From: Lachnospiraceae bacterium OF09-6
GTDB lineage: Bacteria > Bacillota > Clostridia > Lachnospirales > Lachnospiraceae
Assembly (NCBI GenBank): GCA_003435055.1
Contig: QUMM01000026.1
Coordinates: forward strand, 1-47,008
Direction of reading: 5' to 3'
DNA: 47,008 bases
Below are positions 34,482-43,501 of this stretch, piece by piece. Within the stretch, counting starts at the first letter, position 1; every line of letters begins with the position of its first letter. The position numbers and the translations under genes are program-made. The notes beneath the pieces are model-generated. The model worked only from the letters and a program-made list of their open reading frames with translations. It was not told where the DNA came from and ran no database searches.

Positions 34482-36245
34482 GTGAAGAAAAAAACACTTG
34501 TGCCTCTTATCGTTTTTTTACTGGGCATATGCTTTACTTGCTTCAATACATACAAAACAGACACCCATGAAAAAGAGCAGAGACACATAACAGCACAATT
34601 AAATGCAACAACCTACGGTGAACGTATAAAGAATGAGATTACAAATGGAATCGAGATTACGGATACTCTGAAGCAGATTTTAATCAGTGAAAATGGAGAG
34701 ATCCATCAGTTTCATACGATTGCAGAAAATATTATGTCAGACTGTATCGATAGCGTGCAGCTTGCTCCGGATGGTGTTGTGACAGATATTTATCCTGCGG
34801 AGGGAAATGAGGTCGGTAAGATTGATCTGATCCATGATAAAGACCGTGGTGAGATCTCCTGTTATGCAAGAGATCATCATACTTTCATTTCACAGGGTCC
34901 TTTCGAATTGAAACAGGGCTGTTACGGAATTGCTGTCCGCAATCCGGTTTACCTGAATGATGAGAACGGCCAGAAATATTTCTGGGGATTTACCATTGTT
35001 ATTTTGCGTGTTCCCGATATTTTTTCAGATGCAGTCCGTGCACTTTCAACTTTTGGATATGAATATCGAATTTCCAAAACAGATACCCCCTGGAGTGATA
35101 CTTATAAAGTCGTCGATCAGTCAGATGGTTCATTAACGCATCCTGTTTCTTATGATTTTACAATAGGTGCAGAAAACTGGAAATTTGAAGTAATGCCGAA
35201 AAGCGGGTGGGAAAACCACACTCTTATAGCTATGATCAGCGGAATGTTCATTGCTATCAGCTTACTTCTTTCGCTTCTTACCCGGGTATGGTTAGTATCA
35301 AAAGAACAGAAAAACAAATTTCAGGTACTGGCACACACAGATTCTCTTACTGGTATTAACAACCGCTACGGATTTGACGAGGCAGCAGAACAGATCATGG
35401 CTAAAAATCCAAAAGCACATTTTGTGGCCGCACTCCTCGATATCGATGACTTTAAGTTTATTAATGATATCTATGGACATGTCTACGGAGACAGGGCATT
35501 AAAGAGTCTGGCCGACAGTATGAAAGCTTTTTTCCCACCAGAAGCATTGCTGGGAAGAAACGGAGGCGACGAATTCTGTATTCTTCTGCAAAATGATGCC
35601 CGGAAAGACGCAAAAGAACAGCTGCTGCAATTCACCATGCTTCCAAAAACGTTCTCACGCATGGGAAAAGTACATTCCTTTTCTATTTCTCTTGGATATG
35701 CAGAATATCCAACTATTGCATCCAACCGTTCACAGCTCATGCGCTGTGCAGATGCAGCTCTTTACGAAATAAAGCTACACGGTAAAAATGGATGTATGGC
35801 TTACCGGACAGGTCTCGAATCCAGAGTACGAAAACAGCTTGGATTCGCATTTAAAGATATCTCCGAACACCTTCCCGGAGCATTTATCATATACAGAGCA
35901 GACAAAGAAAATGATGAGCTTTTTTATGCAAACCACGAGTTCCTTCATATGGCCGGATATAAAGATATGGATGAACTCTTCAGACTTACAAAGAAACGTT
36001 TTCGCAGCCTGATTCGTGAAGATGAGCAAACACAGATAGAATCCAGCATCTGGGAACAGATTGACAGCGGCAATGAAAATGACTATATTCACTTTCATCT
36101 GCGAAAAGCTGATGGCTCTTACCTTTCTGTGCTGGACCATGGAAGAATCGTAGAGAGCCAGCAATATGGCAGAGTGTTTTATGTATTGTTTATGGACTGG
36201 GAAGATATGCATATTCATTATGGTGATAAATTTTCTGAATCATGA
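34482..36245 (+). CDS. CHASE-GGDEF-PAS diguanylate cyclase
   Basis: I start at the GTG at 34482, which follows GAGG and begins with the membrane helix (VPLIVFLLGICFTCF); an upstream GTG lacks a site. An extracellular CHASE domain (about 35-230; SVQLAPDGVVTDIYPAEGNE) is followed by a second helix, a full GGDEF domain (ALLDIDDFKFIND, GRNGGDEFCILL; no inhibitory RxxD) and a C-terminal PAS domain (about 470-580; HLPGAFIIYRA and the IREDEQTQIESSIWEQ region). It should make c-di-GMP in response to an external ligand and an internal PAS signal. The order GGDEF then PAS is less common than PAS first. Confidence 0.87.
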   Translation: MKKKTLVPLIVFLLGICFTCFNTYKTDTHEKEQRHITAQLNATTYGERIKNEITNGIEITDTLKQILISENGEIHQFHTIAENIMSDCIDSVQLAPDGVVTDIYPAEGNEVGKIDLIHDKDRGEISCYARDHHTFISQGPFELKQGCYGIAVRNPVYLNDENGQKYFWGFTIVILRVPDIFSDAVRALSTFGYEYRISKTDTPWSDTYKVVDQSDGSLTHPVSYDFTIGAENWKFEVMPKSGWENHTLIAMISGMFIAISLLLSLLTRVWLVSKEQKNKFQVLAHTDSLTGINNRYGFDEAAEQIMAKNPKAHFVAALLDIDDFKFINDIYGHVYGDRALKSLADSMKAFFPPEALLGRNGGDEFCILLQNDARKDAKEQLLQFTMLPKTFSRMGKVHSFSISLGYAEYPTIASNRSQLMRCADAALYEIKLHGKNGCMAYRTGLESRVRKQLGFAFKDISEHLPGAFIIYRADKENDELFYANHEFLHMAGYKDMDELFRLTKKRFRSLIREDEQTQIESSIWEQIDSGNENDYIHFHLRKADGSYLSVLDHGRIVESQQYGRVFYVLFMDWEDMHIHYGDKFSES

Positions 36246-36282
36246 AAGTAAAAATGGGTGTAACAATTTTTTACAATCAGGG

Positions 36283-36311
36283 TTGACATTTTCTTTTATT
36301 CTGCATAGAAT
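36283..36311 (+). promoter_or_regulatory. Promoter of the riboswitch-antiporter unit
   Basis: TTGACA (36283-36288), a 17-base spacer and TAGAAT (36306-36311) form a near-consensus sigma-A promoter about 40 bases before the riboswitch core. Confidence 0.85.
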
Positions 36312-36329
36312 ATACTCAACAATAGAAAA

Positions 36330-36440
36330 CCTGTTCTGTTATCAGGAATAAAGGGGAGTAGTTGACCATCAGATGTTCTCTGATGGAATAGCGATCGTCA
36401 TCACGCCGTCTGGCCGGTTGTTATTGAAATAACGAGACTT
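36330..36440 (+). ncRNA. yybP-ykoY manganese riboswitch
   Basis: The two hallmark segments are present: AAAGGGGAGTAG (36350-36361) and ATCGTCATCACG (about 36394-36405). Between them is a stem CCATCAGA/TCTGATGG, and CCGG-rich and GTTATT/AATAAC elements follow. This class binds Mn2+ and typically controls Mn exporters and cation transporters, including Ca/Na antiporters such as the gene downstream. The terminator immediately 3' suggests transcriptional control, with Mn allowing read-through. Confidence 0.88.
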
Positions 36441-36480
36441 TTATCCATCATTTTTTGATGTGATAAGAGCCTCTTTTTTT
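36434..36480 (+). terminator. Riboswitch expression-platform terminator
   Basis: GAG and CTTTTATC plus ATCA pair with TGAT, GATAAGAG and CTC around a T-rich loop, followed by a T run at 36474-36480. It sits between the riboswitch and the antiporter start. Confidence 0.82.
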
Positions 36481-36515
36481 ATTCCAGGCTCTTTTATCAC
36501 AGGAAAGGAGCCTAT

Positions 36516-37433
36516 ATGGAATATGTATTATTACTCGTCGGTTTTGTTCTTTTAATCAAGGGGGCAGACTTCTTCGTGGAAGGAAGTTCTTCTCTTGCCC
36601 GCATTCTCCGAATCCCAAGTGTCATCATCGGCCTGACCATCGTTGCCATGGGAACCAGTGCACCGGAAGCCTCTGTCAGTATCAATGCAGCCCTGACAGG
36701 GAGCAACGATATCGCTATCAGTAATGTGGTGGGATCCAATATTTTCAATGGTCTTGTGGTGGTCGGTGTCTGTGCCGTCCTTGCCGCATTCCAGACAAAT
36801 AAAGATATTCTGAAACGGGATATGCCATTAAATATCTGCGTCAGTGCCATTCTCTGCCTGATGTTCCTGGATGGAAAACTTAGTCGTACAGAAGGTATTC
36901 TGCTTCTTGCCGGTATGGTTCTTTATCTCTGCTTCATGATCCGCTCCGCTTTAAAAAACAGAGAACCGGGAGCTGATATTCAGACACTTTCTCTCCCAGT
37001 CAGCCTGCTTTACATTGTCGGTGGTCTGGCAGCTGTTATCTTTGGCGGCGATCTTGTCGTAGACAAAGCCTGCATCATTGCCAGGAGCTGGGGCGTCAGT
37101 CAGAATTTTATCGGTCTGACAATCATCGCTGTCGGCACCTCTCTGCCCGAACTGGTAACTTCCATTGTAGCTACCCGCAAAGGAGACAGCAGTCTGGCAC
37201 TGGGAAATGCCATTGGTTCCAACCTGTTCAATATCCTGTTCATTCTGGGTATGTCATCCGTCATCTCTCCGCTGCATGTCCTGGACGAATCCGTGATTGA
37301 CTGCCTGTTACTGACCGTAAGTGCGGTTATTCTGTATCTTTTCGCCAGAAGTAAAAAAAGGATGACGCGCCTGGAAGGTGCCATTTGTATTCTTCTCTAT
37401 ATTAGTTACACTGCCTATTTACTGATAAGATAA
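36516..37433 (+). CDS. Calcium/sodium antiporter (CaCA superfamily, YrbG-like)
   Basis: The 305-residue protein has ten predicted helices in two repeats. Each repeat has the CaCA ion-binding motif: IVAMGTSAPEASVS in repeat 1 and IIAVGTSLPELVTS in repeat 2, plus GSNIFN and GSNLFNI. It exchanges Ca2+ (or possibly Mn2+) for Na+ across the membrane. The Mn riboswitch upstream suggests a role in Mn or general divalent-cation homeostasis. AGGAG precedes the ATG, and a strong terminator follows at the stop. Confidence 0.93.
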   Translation: MEYVLLLVGFVLLIKGADFFVEGSSSLARILRIPSVIIGLTIVAMGTSAPEASVSINAALTGSNDIAISNVVGSNIFNGLVVVGVCAVLAAFQTNKDILKRDMPLNICVSAILCLMFLDGKLSRTEGILLLAGMVLYLCFMIRSALKNREPGADIQTLSLPVSLLYIVGGLAAVIFGGDLVVDKACIIARSWGVSQNFIGLTIIAVGTSLPELVTSIVATRKGDSSLALGNAIGSNLFNILFILGMSSVISPLHVLDESVIDCLLLTVSAVILYLFARSKKRMTRLEGAICILLYISYTAYLLIR

Positions 37434-37468
37434 AATGAGAGGTGGCCAACGGCCACCTCTCATTTCTT
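37433..37468. terminator. Strong bidirectional terminator after the antiporter gene
   Basis: AAATGAGAGGTGGCC (37433-37447) and its perfect complement (37451-37465) form a 15-bp stem with loop AAC, overlapping the last base of the antiporter stop codon. Confidence 0.92.
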
Positions 37469-37511
37469 CCCCGAGGTTCTTAAGCAGCCTCTTTTTCATC
37501 AAATCTGTCTG

Positions 37512-39530
37512 TTATAAATATTTCATCATTGTTGGCACAAGAATGTTCATATCAACAGGCTTTGCGACATGATCATTCATTCCAACAGAAAGAACTTTTT
37601 GTATATCTTCTGCAAAGACATTGGCAGTCATCGCAATAATTGGAATCCTGGCTTTTTTCGTATCCTTCATCTTTCGGATGGCTAATGTAGCATCATATCC
37701 ATTCATAACAGGCATCTGAATATCCATAAGGATCAGCTTGTAATAATCAGCATCAGCCTTTTCAATCATGTCAATGCATGCAACACCATCATTTGCAGTC
37801 TCAACAATACATCCTTCTTCCGTCAACAGTTCTCTTGCAATTTCTGTATTGATCTCATTATCTTCGACTAATAAGATTCGAACACCGTTCAGGCAATTCT
37901 TATTGCTCAGATTACTGTTTTTCTGTACCAGAGAATCTTCTTTTGACGCTTTCCTGCAAGGAATCGTCACTGTAAATGTGGAACCTTCACCCTGCTTGCT
38001 TTTCACTTCTATAGTGCCATCCATGAGCTCAACAAGCTTTTTCGTAATTCCCATTCCGATGCCGCTGCCATCAATATGACTGAATGTCGTGTTACGTTCT
38101 CTTTCAAAAGTTTCAAATATGTGCTTTTGAAATTCTTCAGACATACCAATTCCATTATCGGTAATGGTAATAATCATATTGCACCAGTCTTCTTTTTTAC
38201 AAGATTCCTGTACAACATTACAGGTAATCGTACCTCCTGTATTTGTATACTTTACAGCATTACTTATAATGTTAAAACAGATCTCTGACAGGTGCGGTAC
38301 ATCCATATATACATACGGATACATAATTTTTTCTGTCAGAGAGAGAGTCTGATTTTTACCTTCTGTCTGTTGTTGGAACATAGTCACACAATTTTCAAAG
38401 CTTTCATGGACATTCGAAACAACATATTCCATTTCGACCTTATTATTTTCAATTCTTGCAAGATCCAGAACATTACTGAGTAACGACAGAAGTTGCCCTC
38501 CACATATTTGAATTTTTTCAAGGTATCTGCCTAGTTTTTCTGTTTCTTTCAAATGTCTGGACGCCAGATCTGCATAGCCAATGATCGCATTCATAGGAGT
38601 CCTGATGTCATGTGACATATTGAACAGGAATGACGATTTCGCTTTATTTGCACATTCTGCTTTTAATTTAGCTTCCCGCAATTCTTCCTCTTGTCTTAAT
38701 TCCCGCAGTTTTTCATCTGTCACATCCCGATTTGCGAACAGCACTGATGTGACATTTCCATTTTCATCATAATTCTGAGGAACGACCATAGAAAGAAACC
38801 ATGATCCATCCTTCTTTTTGAACTCGGAAGACATAGATTCTTTATTATAAAGCCGTGCTGCCATGGTTTGTATGTCAAAAAAATCTATATACTTCTGTAC
38901 AAATGGCTCTGCTATAATATCTTTGATAATCTCGAACTGAGAATCCCAATCTGCAGTATCATTTTTAATATCCAAATCCATTTTTCGTGATCTTTTGACA
39001 AGTTCGATCTTCTTTGTTTTTAAGTTCAGACTTGAGATATGATAATAGGCAGTGCCTAATGCATGAAGTGCCTGCCGGGTTTTTTTTACCTGCTTTCCTA
39101 ATGTAACAGGGAACTCTTCACCGGCCATCTGCTCCAAATCTGGTGTTGACTGATGCAGATGCTGAACCAGCCATTTTCCATTCGTCCACTTATAGATAAT
39201 CGTAAATCTTGTCTCCATTTTAAAACAGATTGAACCATCTTTAAACAGACCAACAAAATCTACTGTCCCATGTGCAAGGACATGGTCATCATCAAGTCTT
39301 TCTTCTTCCTGATGTAAATTTTGTATTTCAATTCTGATTTTACCTCTTCGTTTTACATCAAATTTAAATGATTCTAAAAATTCATGCAGATTCGTGAATA
39401 ACTCATGTTTCCCAGTTCCAATCAGACTAATATTTTCATCAAAGTAATTCTCAAGACCTAATTCGTTTACGGATTCAGCGTTAATATATATTTTCAAAAA
39501 TTGTTCTGTGAGTTTTTTAAAATCATCCAT
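37512..39530 (-). CDS. Soluble hybrid histidine kinase with SnoaL/NTF2-like and PAS-like sensors
   Basis: The 672-residue protein has no transmembrane helix. Residues 1-135 look like a SnoaL/NTF2-like fold (YFDENISLIGTGKHELFTNL and FTIIYKWTNGKWLVQHLHQS). A PAS-like region (about 155-280) follows, ending with VLFANRDVTDEK. HisKA has the phospho-acceptor His in FNMSHDIRTPMNAIIGYADL, and the HATPase domain has the N, G1 and G2 boxes (NIISNAVKYT, DNGIGM, GSGIGMGITKK). The C-terminal receiver has LLVEDNEIN, phospho-acceptor Asp in LILMDIQMPVMNGYDA, and Lys in VAKPVD. The output partner is not encoded nearby. AGGGAAG lies before the ATG. Confidence 0.88.
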   Translation of the reverse strand: MDDFKKLTEQFLKIYINAESVNELGLENYFDENISLIGTGKHELFTNLHEFLESFKFDVKRRGKIRIEIQNLHQEEERLDDDHVLAHGTVDFVGLFKDGSICFKMETRFTIIYKWTNGKWLVQHLHQSTPDLEQMAGEEFPVTLGKQVKKTRQALHALGTAYYHISSLNLKTKKIELVKRSRKMDLDIKNDTADWDSQFEIIKDIIAEPFVQKYIDFFDIQTMAARLYNKESMSSEFKKKDGSWFLSMVVPQNYDENGNVTSVLFANRDVTDEKLRELRQEEELREAKLKAECANKAKSSFLFNMSHDIRTPMNAIIGYADLASRHLKETEKLGRYLEKIQICGGQLLSLLSNVLDLARIENNKVEMEYVVSNVHESFENCVTMFQQQTEGKNQTLSLTEKIMYPYVYMDVPHLSEICFNIISNAVKYTNTGGTITCNVVQESCKKEDWCNMIITITDNGIGMSEEFQKHIFETFERERNTTFSHIDGSGIGMGITKKLVELMDGTIEVKSKQGEGSTFTVTIPCRKASKEDSLVQKNSNLSNKNCLNGVRILLVEDNEINTEIARELLTEEGCIVETANDGVACIDMIEKADADYYKLILMDIQMPVMNGYDATLAIRKMKDTKKARIPIIAMTANVFAEDIQKVLSVGMNDHVAKPVDMNILVPTMMKYL

Positions 39531-39569
39531 ACGCTTCCCTCTCTCGTAAAAAAGACTTAAATAGCTAAA

Positions 39570-39595
39570 AAATTCGGCGCGACTTCGGTCACGCC
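39570..39595 (-). terminator. Terminator of the MATE gene
   Basis: GGCGCGAC (39576-39583) and GTCACGCC (39588-39595) pair around a four-base loop. Read on the minus strand, GAATTTTTT follows. Confidence 0.78.
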
Positions 39596-39605
39596 ATTTT
39601 CAGTT

Positions 39606-40946
39606 TCATATTTTCTTAATCGTTTTCCATTTGCCAGTGCGATATTCCAGATAGGAAATCACAAAGTTGGCAGTCCATCCAATGGGCACTGCATACCATA
39701 CACAGTCAATGCCAAATCTCGGTGCCAGCATCATGGCTATGATCACACGAATGCTCAAATTCACCAGATTGGCAATGGTAAACATTTTCATATCTCCTGC
39801 TCCGCGGAGCACGCCGTCCACAGCCATTTTAAAACCAATCATGCCAAAGAAAAATCCCATAAATCCGAGATAAGCCTGCCCTGTTGCCAAAACAGTGCTG
39901 CTGCCCTCTGTCCCAAGGAACAGTGTGATCAGCTGTGCGGGGAAAAGTTCCAGTACAACACAAATGAGCACTGCAAAAAATATCACCAGCTTATTGGCCT
40001 GCACATATCCATTCACGACACGTTTCTGCTGCCCGGCTCCAATATTCTGAGCCGTGTAAGAGGAAATGGCATTTCCAATTGCTACCATGGGCACAACACA
40101 GATTGACTCAATACGCATCCCGGCAGAAAAGCCAGCCAGTGCTTCTGCTCCAAAACTGTTCACCACAGACTGCACCAGCATCATTCCAATAGATACGGTA
40201 GACTGCTGTAGAATGGACGGAAGGGCAATTTTTGTCATGGGAAGCAGTTCCTCTTTCGCAAAAATGCCGTCCGCATTTCCTTCCATCGTCTGAAGCTCCT
40301 TCAAAAGAATGGTAAAAGAACCTACTACAGATATCCCCTGTGCGATCAGCGTTGCCCAGGCGACTCCCGATACATCCAGGTGAAAATCCGCAACAAAGAT
40401 CCAGTCCAGAACAATGTTAAATACCGAAGAAAAAATCAGGAAATATAACGGAATCCGTGATTTTCCCAGTGCATTGAACATGGAGGACAGCACATTGTAC
40501 ATAAATAAAAATGGCAGACCCAGAAAATAGATTTTCAGATATGTAACGGACATATCCAGCACCTCCGCCGGAGTGTTCAGGGCAATCATAATCTTTCTGC
40601 TGAACAACAGTCCGAATCCGCCGAGCAGCCCGCTGATGAGCAGGAAGGAAATCAGTGCCGTATAAACTGCTTTTTTCAATTTTCCATAACTGCCCCGTCC
40701 AAAATACTGGCTGACAATGACTGACGCACCAATTCCACCACCAATAGCAATGCAGATAAAAATATTCGTCAGTGAATAAGCCGCCCCAACCGCCGCCAGC
40801 GCATTCTCTCCTACAAGCCGCCCTACAATAGCCGAATCCGCCATGGTATAGACCTGCTGGAAAAGATTGCCGATGATCATAGGAAGGGAGAAAAACACGA
40901 GAGCTTTCAAGGGATTTTCTGAAATAAGATAGTCTGAATTTTGCAT
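39606..40946 (-). CDS. MATE-family efflux transporter
   Basis: The chosen ATG (40946) gives 446 residues; the frame extends to a TTG without a site, while AGGAG lies 12 bases before this ATG. It has twelve helices with the MATE motifs SLPMIIGNLFQQVYTMADSA and VGRLVGENALAAVG, and a repeat-2 start TKIALPSILQQSTVSIGMML. It is a putative drug/metabolite exporter. It is the third MATE protein in the window and belongs to a different subgroup from the one at 22018. No regulator is adjacent. Confidence 0.88.
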   Translation of the reverse strand: MQNSDYLISENPLKALVFFSLPMIIGNLFQQVYTMADSAIVGRLVGENALAAVGAAYSLTNIFICIAIGGGIGASVIVSQYFGRGSYGKLKKAVYTALISFLLISGLLGGFGLLFSRKIMIALNTPAEVLDMSVTYLKIYFLGLPFLFMYNVLSSMFNALGKSRIPLYFLIFSSVFNIVLDWIFVADFHLDVSGVAWATLIAQGISVVGSFTILLKELQTMEGNADGIFAKEELLPMTKIALPSILQQSTVSIGMMLVQSVVNSFGAEALAGFSAGMRIESICVVPMVAIGNAISSYTAQNIGAGQQKRVVNGYVQANKLVIFFAVLICVVLELFPAQLITLFLGTEGSSTVLATGQAYLGFMGFFFGMIGFKMAVDGVLRGAGDMKMFTIANLVNLSIRVIIAMMLAPRFGIDCVWYAVPIGWTANFVISYLEYRTGKWKTIKKI

Positions 40947-41041
40947 GTTTGAATCCTGCTCCTTTTTTAACAACAAGCTTTAACTCACTTATTATAGCAC
41001 AAAATAAAAGATCATCCTATTATAAATACTGTTTTTCACAT

Positions 41042-41455
41042 TTACCAATCTTCACATTTAATATCACTTATCTGTTCGACTGGAATAACCGTTTGATCCG
41101 TCATGATTATAGCATGCTCGTATTCATCTACCTTTTTTACAACACCAGAACACACAACATAGGAGCCGCCTGTTTTTTTTGCATCGGGAATAAAATAAGT
41201 TATCGATACATTCTGTTCTATACCGATATTATTCCTGATTATGTTGATTTTTTCGTTCAGCTGAGCAATCACTTCCTCGCTCAGTTCCAATCTTTCATCG
41301 GTTAATCTTGCTGTTTCTTTTATCGCAGCATCATGCCCGGTCAGGGCTGCAAAAGGAGCAAACTGCGCTGCCCGATCCCGAAGTGGCATTTGCGGATGCT
41401 TCTTAGAAACCGGATGCGGTAAATTAATAATATCGTCATAAGAATTATTTGTCAT
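41042..41455 (-). CDS. YolD-like protein
   Basis: The 137-residue protein has the YolD-like pattern: MPLRDRAAQFAPFAALTG near the start and a C-terminal beta region (SYVVCSGVVKKVDEYEHAII). Members are almost always encoded next to Y-family polymerases, and here the gene starts 14 bases after the polymerase stop. A role as polymerase partner or regulator is accepted but not well defined. Confidence 0.85.
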   Translation of the reverse strand: MTNNSYDDIINLPHPVSKKHPQMPLRDRAAQFAPFAALTGHDAAIKETARLTDERLELSEEVIAQLNEKINIIRNNIGIEQNVSITYFIPDAKKTGGSYVVCSGVVKKVDEYEHAIIMTDQTVIPVEQISDIKCEDW

Positions 41456-41469
41456 CTCTTCCAGCTCCT

Positions 41470-42999
41470 TTACGCCTTATGTCCGCCGATTTGTTCATTT
41501 CTGTCCCTGGTGGTTGCACCTTCCTGAAGATTCATTCCCTTCAGTACAGCGTTTTTTCCAAATTTCTTTTTGATGCTTAACATTGCTTCCTGCATACGTT
41601 TTTCGCGTTCCAACGCAGCCGCTTCCTCTTCCTGCTTTTTCTTTTGCGCCTCATAATCCATAAAAAGATCCAGCTGCTCATACACTTCTTCTTTCCTGAC
41701 AGAACTTTCATCCACAAGCCTGTTCGCTGTGATATTGATTCTTCTGACAAGCAGGTTTCTGTCAACGATCCTGTCATATAACTCTATTACTGCATCCGTT
41801 ATCAGTTTTGTTGAGGAAGTCTGCCGTTTCAGATTGGTCGTTCCATGTGCGTGTTTCGGAATTTTTCTTCCATAACGGTCGATGGTAATCTCTCCATGGT
41901 ATTTCCTTCTCTGGTCAGGATTGTTCAGATTCTCAATATCATAACCAACTGTCAACACGATCTGGTCCGTTACAAGCTTCTTATCCACCAAATCCAAAAC
42001 CATCTGGTCCGTCATCTCTTTTACAACCAGTTTTGCTTTTTCAAAATCATAAGGGCAATGAAGTACCTGCCCGGAACAAACACTGTTCGTTTCCGGCTTA
42101 TAAGCCTTGACCATTTCCATGGTACAGGGCTCATACCCCCAGGCATGGTCGATCAGCAGCTCTGCATTAACGCCAAACAGCTTATATAACAGATCTTCGT
42201 TGTATAATTCATTCTCTTTTCCGATGGAACATCTTGCAATATCGCCCATTGTATAAAGCCCGTATTCTTCCAGCTTCTTTGCATATCCCTTTCCGACTCT
42301 CCAGAAATCAGTAAGAGGTCTGTGGCTCCAGAGTTTCCTTCGGTATGACATTTCATCCAATTCCGCAATTCGTACACCATCTTTATCTGCTTTAATATGT
42401 TTCGCCACAATATCCATCGCAATCTTACACAGATACATATTCGTTCCGATTCCTGCAGTTGCCGTTATACCTGTCGTTTTCAGTACATCCTGTATCATGG
42501 TCATTGCAAGTTCCCTTGCTGCCATATTATAGGTATGCAGATAATTCGTTACATCCATAAATACTTCGTCAATCGAATACGGGAAAATATCTTCCGGCGC
42601 AATATATTTCAGATAAATGCTGTAAATTCTGGTGCTGTATTCCAGATAGAGAGCCATTCTGGGAGGAGCAACAATATAATCAATCTCCAGTGCAGGATTG
42701 CTATTTAATTCTGTACTATCATCAGAAGAACCACTAAATGTTCTGTTCGGTGCTTTCCACCTGCGCGCACTATTGGCTTCTTTTACTTTTTGAACAACCT
42801 CAAATAAACGAGCCCTTCCGGGTATCCCATAATACTTTAATGCTGGAGATACCGCAAGACAGATGGTTTTTTCTGTTCTGCTTTTATCCGCAACCACAAG
42901 ATTGGTCGTCAAAGGATCCCGATTTCGTTCTTTACATTCCACAGACGCATAGAATGACTTAAGATCGATTGCAATATAGGTTCTTTCCTTTTCCATCAT
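41470..42999 (-). CDS. Y-family DNA polymerase (UmuC/DinB type)
   Basis: The 509-residue protein has the catalytic carboxylates in YIAIDLKSFYASVE and SIDEVFMDV, and helix-hairpin-helix/thumb motifs around TATAGIGTNMYLCKIAMD. The little-finger domain follows, and near residue 445 is a beta-clamp-binding motif EQLDLF. It performs error-prone translesion synthesis. A polymerase-specific insert (about residues 70-100, NSARRWKAPNRTFSGSSDD) is shared with Clostridial UmuC-like proteins. GGAGG lies before the first ATG. I see no LexA-type palindrome in the short upstream gap. It forms an operon with the YolD gene. Confidence 0.92.
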   Translation of the reverse strand: MMEKERTYIAIDLKSFYASVECKERNRDPLTTNLVVADKSRTEKTICLAVSPALKYYGIPGRARLFEVVQKVKEANSARRWKAPNRTFSGSSDDSTELNSNPALEIDYIVAPPRMALYLEYSTRIYSIYLKYIAPEDIFPYSIDEVFMDVTNYLHTYNMAARELAMTMIQDVLKTTGITATAGIGTNMYLCKIAMDIVAKHIKADKDGVRIAELDEMSYRRKLWSHRPLTDFWRVGKGYAKKLEEYGLYTMGDIARCSIGKENELYNEDLLYKLFGVNAELLIDHAWGYEPCTMEMVKAYKPETNSVCSGQVLHCPYDFEKAKLVVKEMTDQMVLDLVDKKLVTDQIVLTVGYDIENLNNPDQRRKYHGEITIDRYGRKIPKHAHGTTNLKRQTSSTKLITDAVIELYDRIVDRNLLVRRINITANRLVDESSVRKEEVYEQLDLFMDYEAQKKKQEEEAAALEREKRMQEAMLSIKKKFGKNAVLKGMNLQEGATTRDRNEQIGGHKA

Positions 43000-43035
43000 T
43001 CTACACCTCCTGATGCTCCTGTGTTCCGTTTCTAA

Positions 43036-43491
43036 TTATTTCTCCTTATCCATTGCCATATGTATCATTTTCTCAAAGGATTCTCTGAAATGCTCATCAT
43101 CCTCCGATGTTCGTTTTCTTGGTCCTTTTAAATGATTCTTTCCGGATGCCCTTCGTGCCTTCTTATTCAGATGCCGCTCCATAAGCATCTGGTCAATATT
43201 CTCATTGGTATACCATTTCCCGGATTGATGAATCGCATACGCATTTTTTCCAAGTGCCATTGCCGCCACTCCATAATCCTGTGATACAACAATATCGCCT
43301 TTATGACAAATACTGATCAGTTTATAATCCACTGCATCTGCGCCGGCTCCAACTACAACCACCTCACTGTAATCAGAAGACAACACATGATTTGTATCAC
43401 ACAACAACGTTACCGGAACACTGTGCTCTTTTGCAATTTTTTCAACAATACCAACTACCGGGCAGGCATCTGCATCAACAAAAATCTGCAT
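43036..43491 (-). CDS. DUF188/YaiI-YqxD family protein
   Basis: I start at the ATG at 43491 (AAAGGAG upstream), giving 151 residues; the longer frame runs into the neighbouring gene. The family signature is clear: QIFVDADACPV at the start, VVVGAGADAVDYKLI, GDIVVSQDYGVAAMAL and the basic tail RRASGKNHLKGPRKRT. The fold is PIN-like with conserved aspartates, so a nuclease role is proposed for the family but not established. It starts about 10 bases after the VOC gene stop, so the two are co-transcribed. Confidence 0.88.
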   Translation of the reverse strand: MQIFVDADACPVVGIVEKIAKEHSVPVTLLCDTNHVLSSDYSEVVVVGAGADAVDYKLISICHKGDIVVSQDYGVAAMALGKNAYAIHQSGKWYTNENIDQMLMERHLNKKARRASGKNHLKGPRKRTSEDDEHFRESFEKMIHMAMDKEK

Positions 43492-43501
43492 AATTTCTCC
43501 T

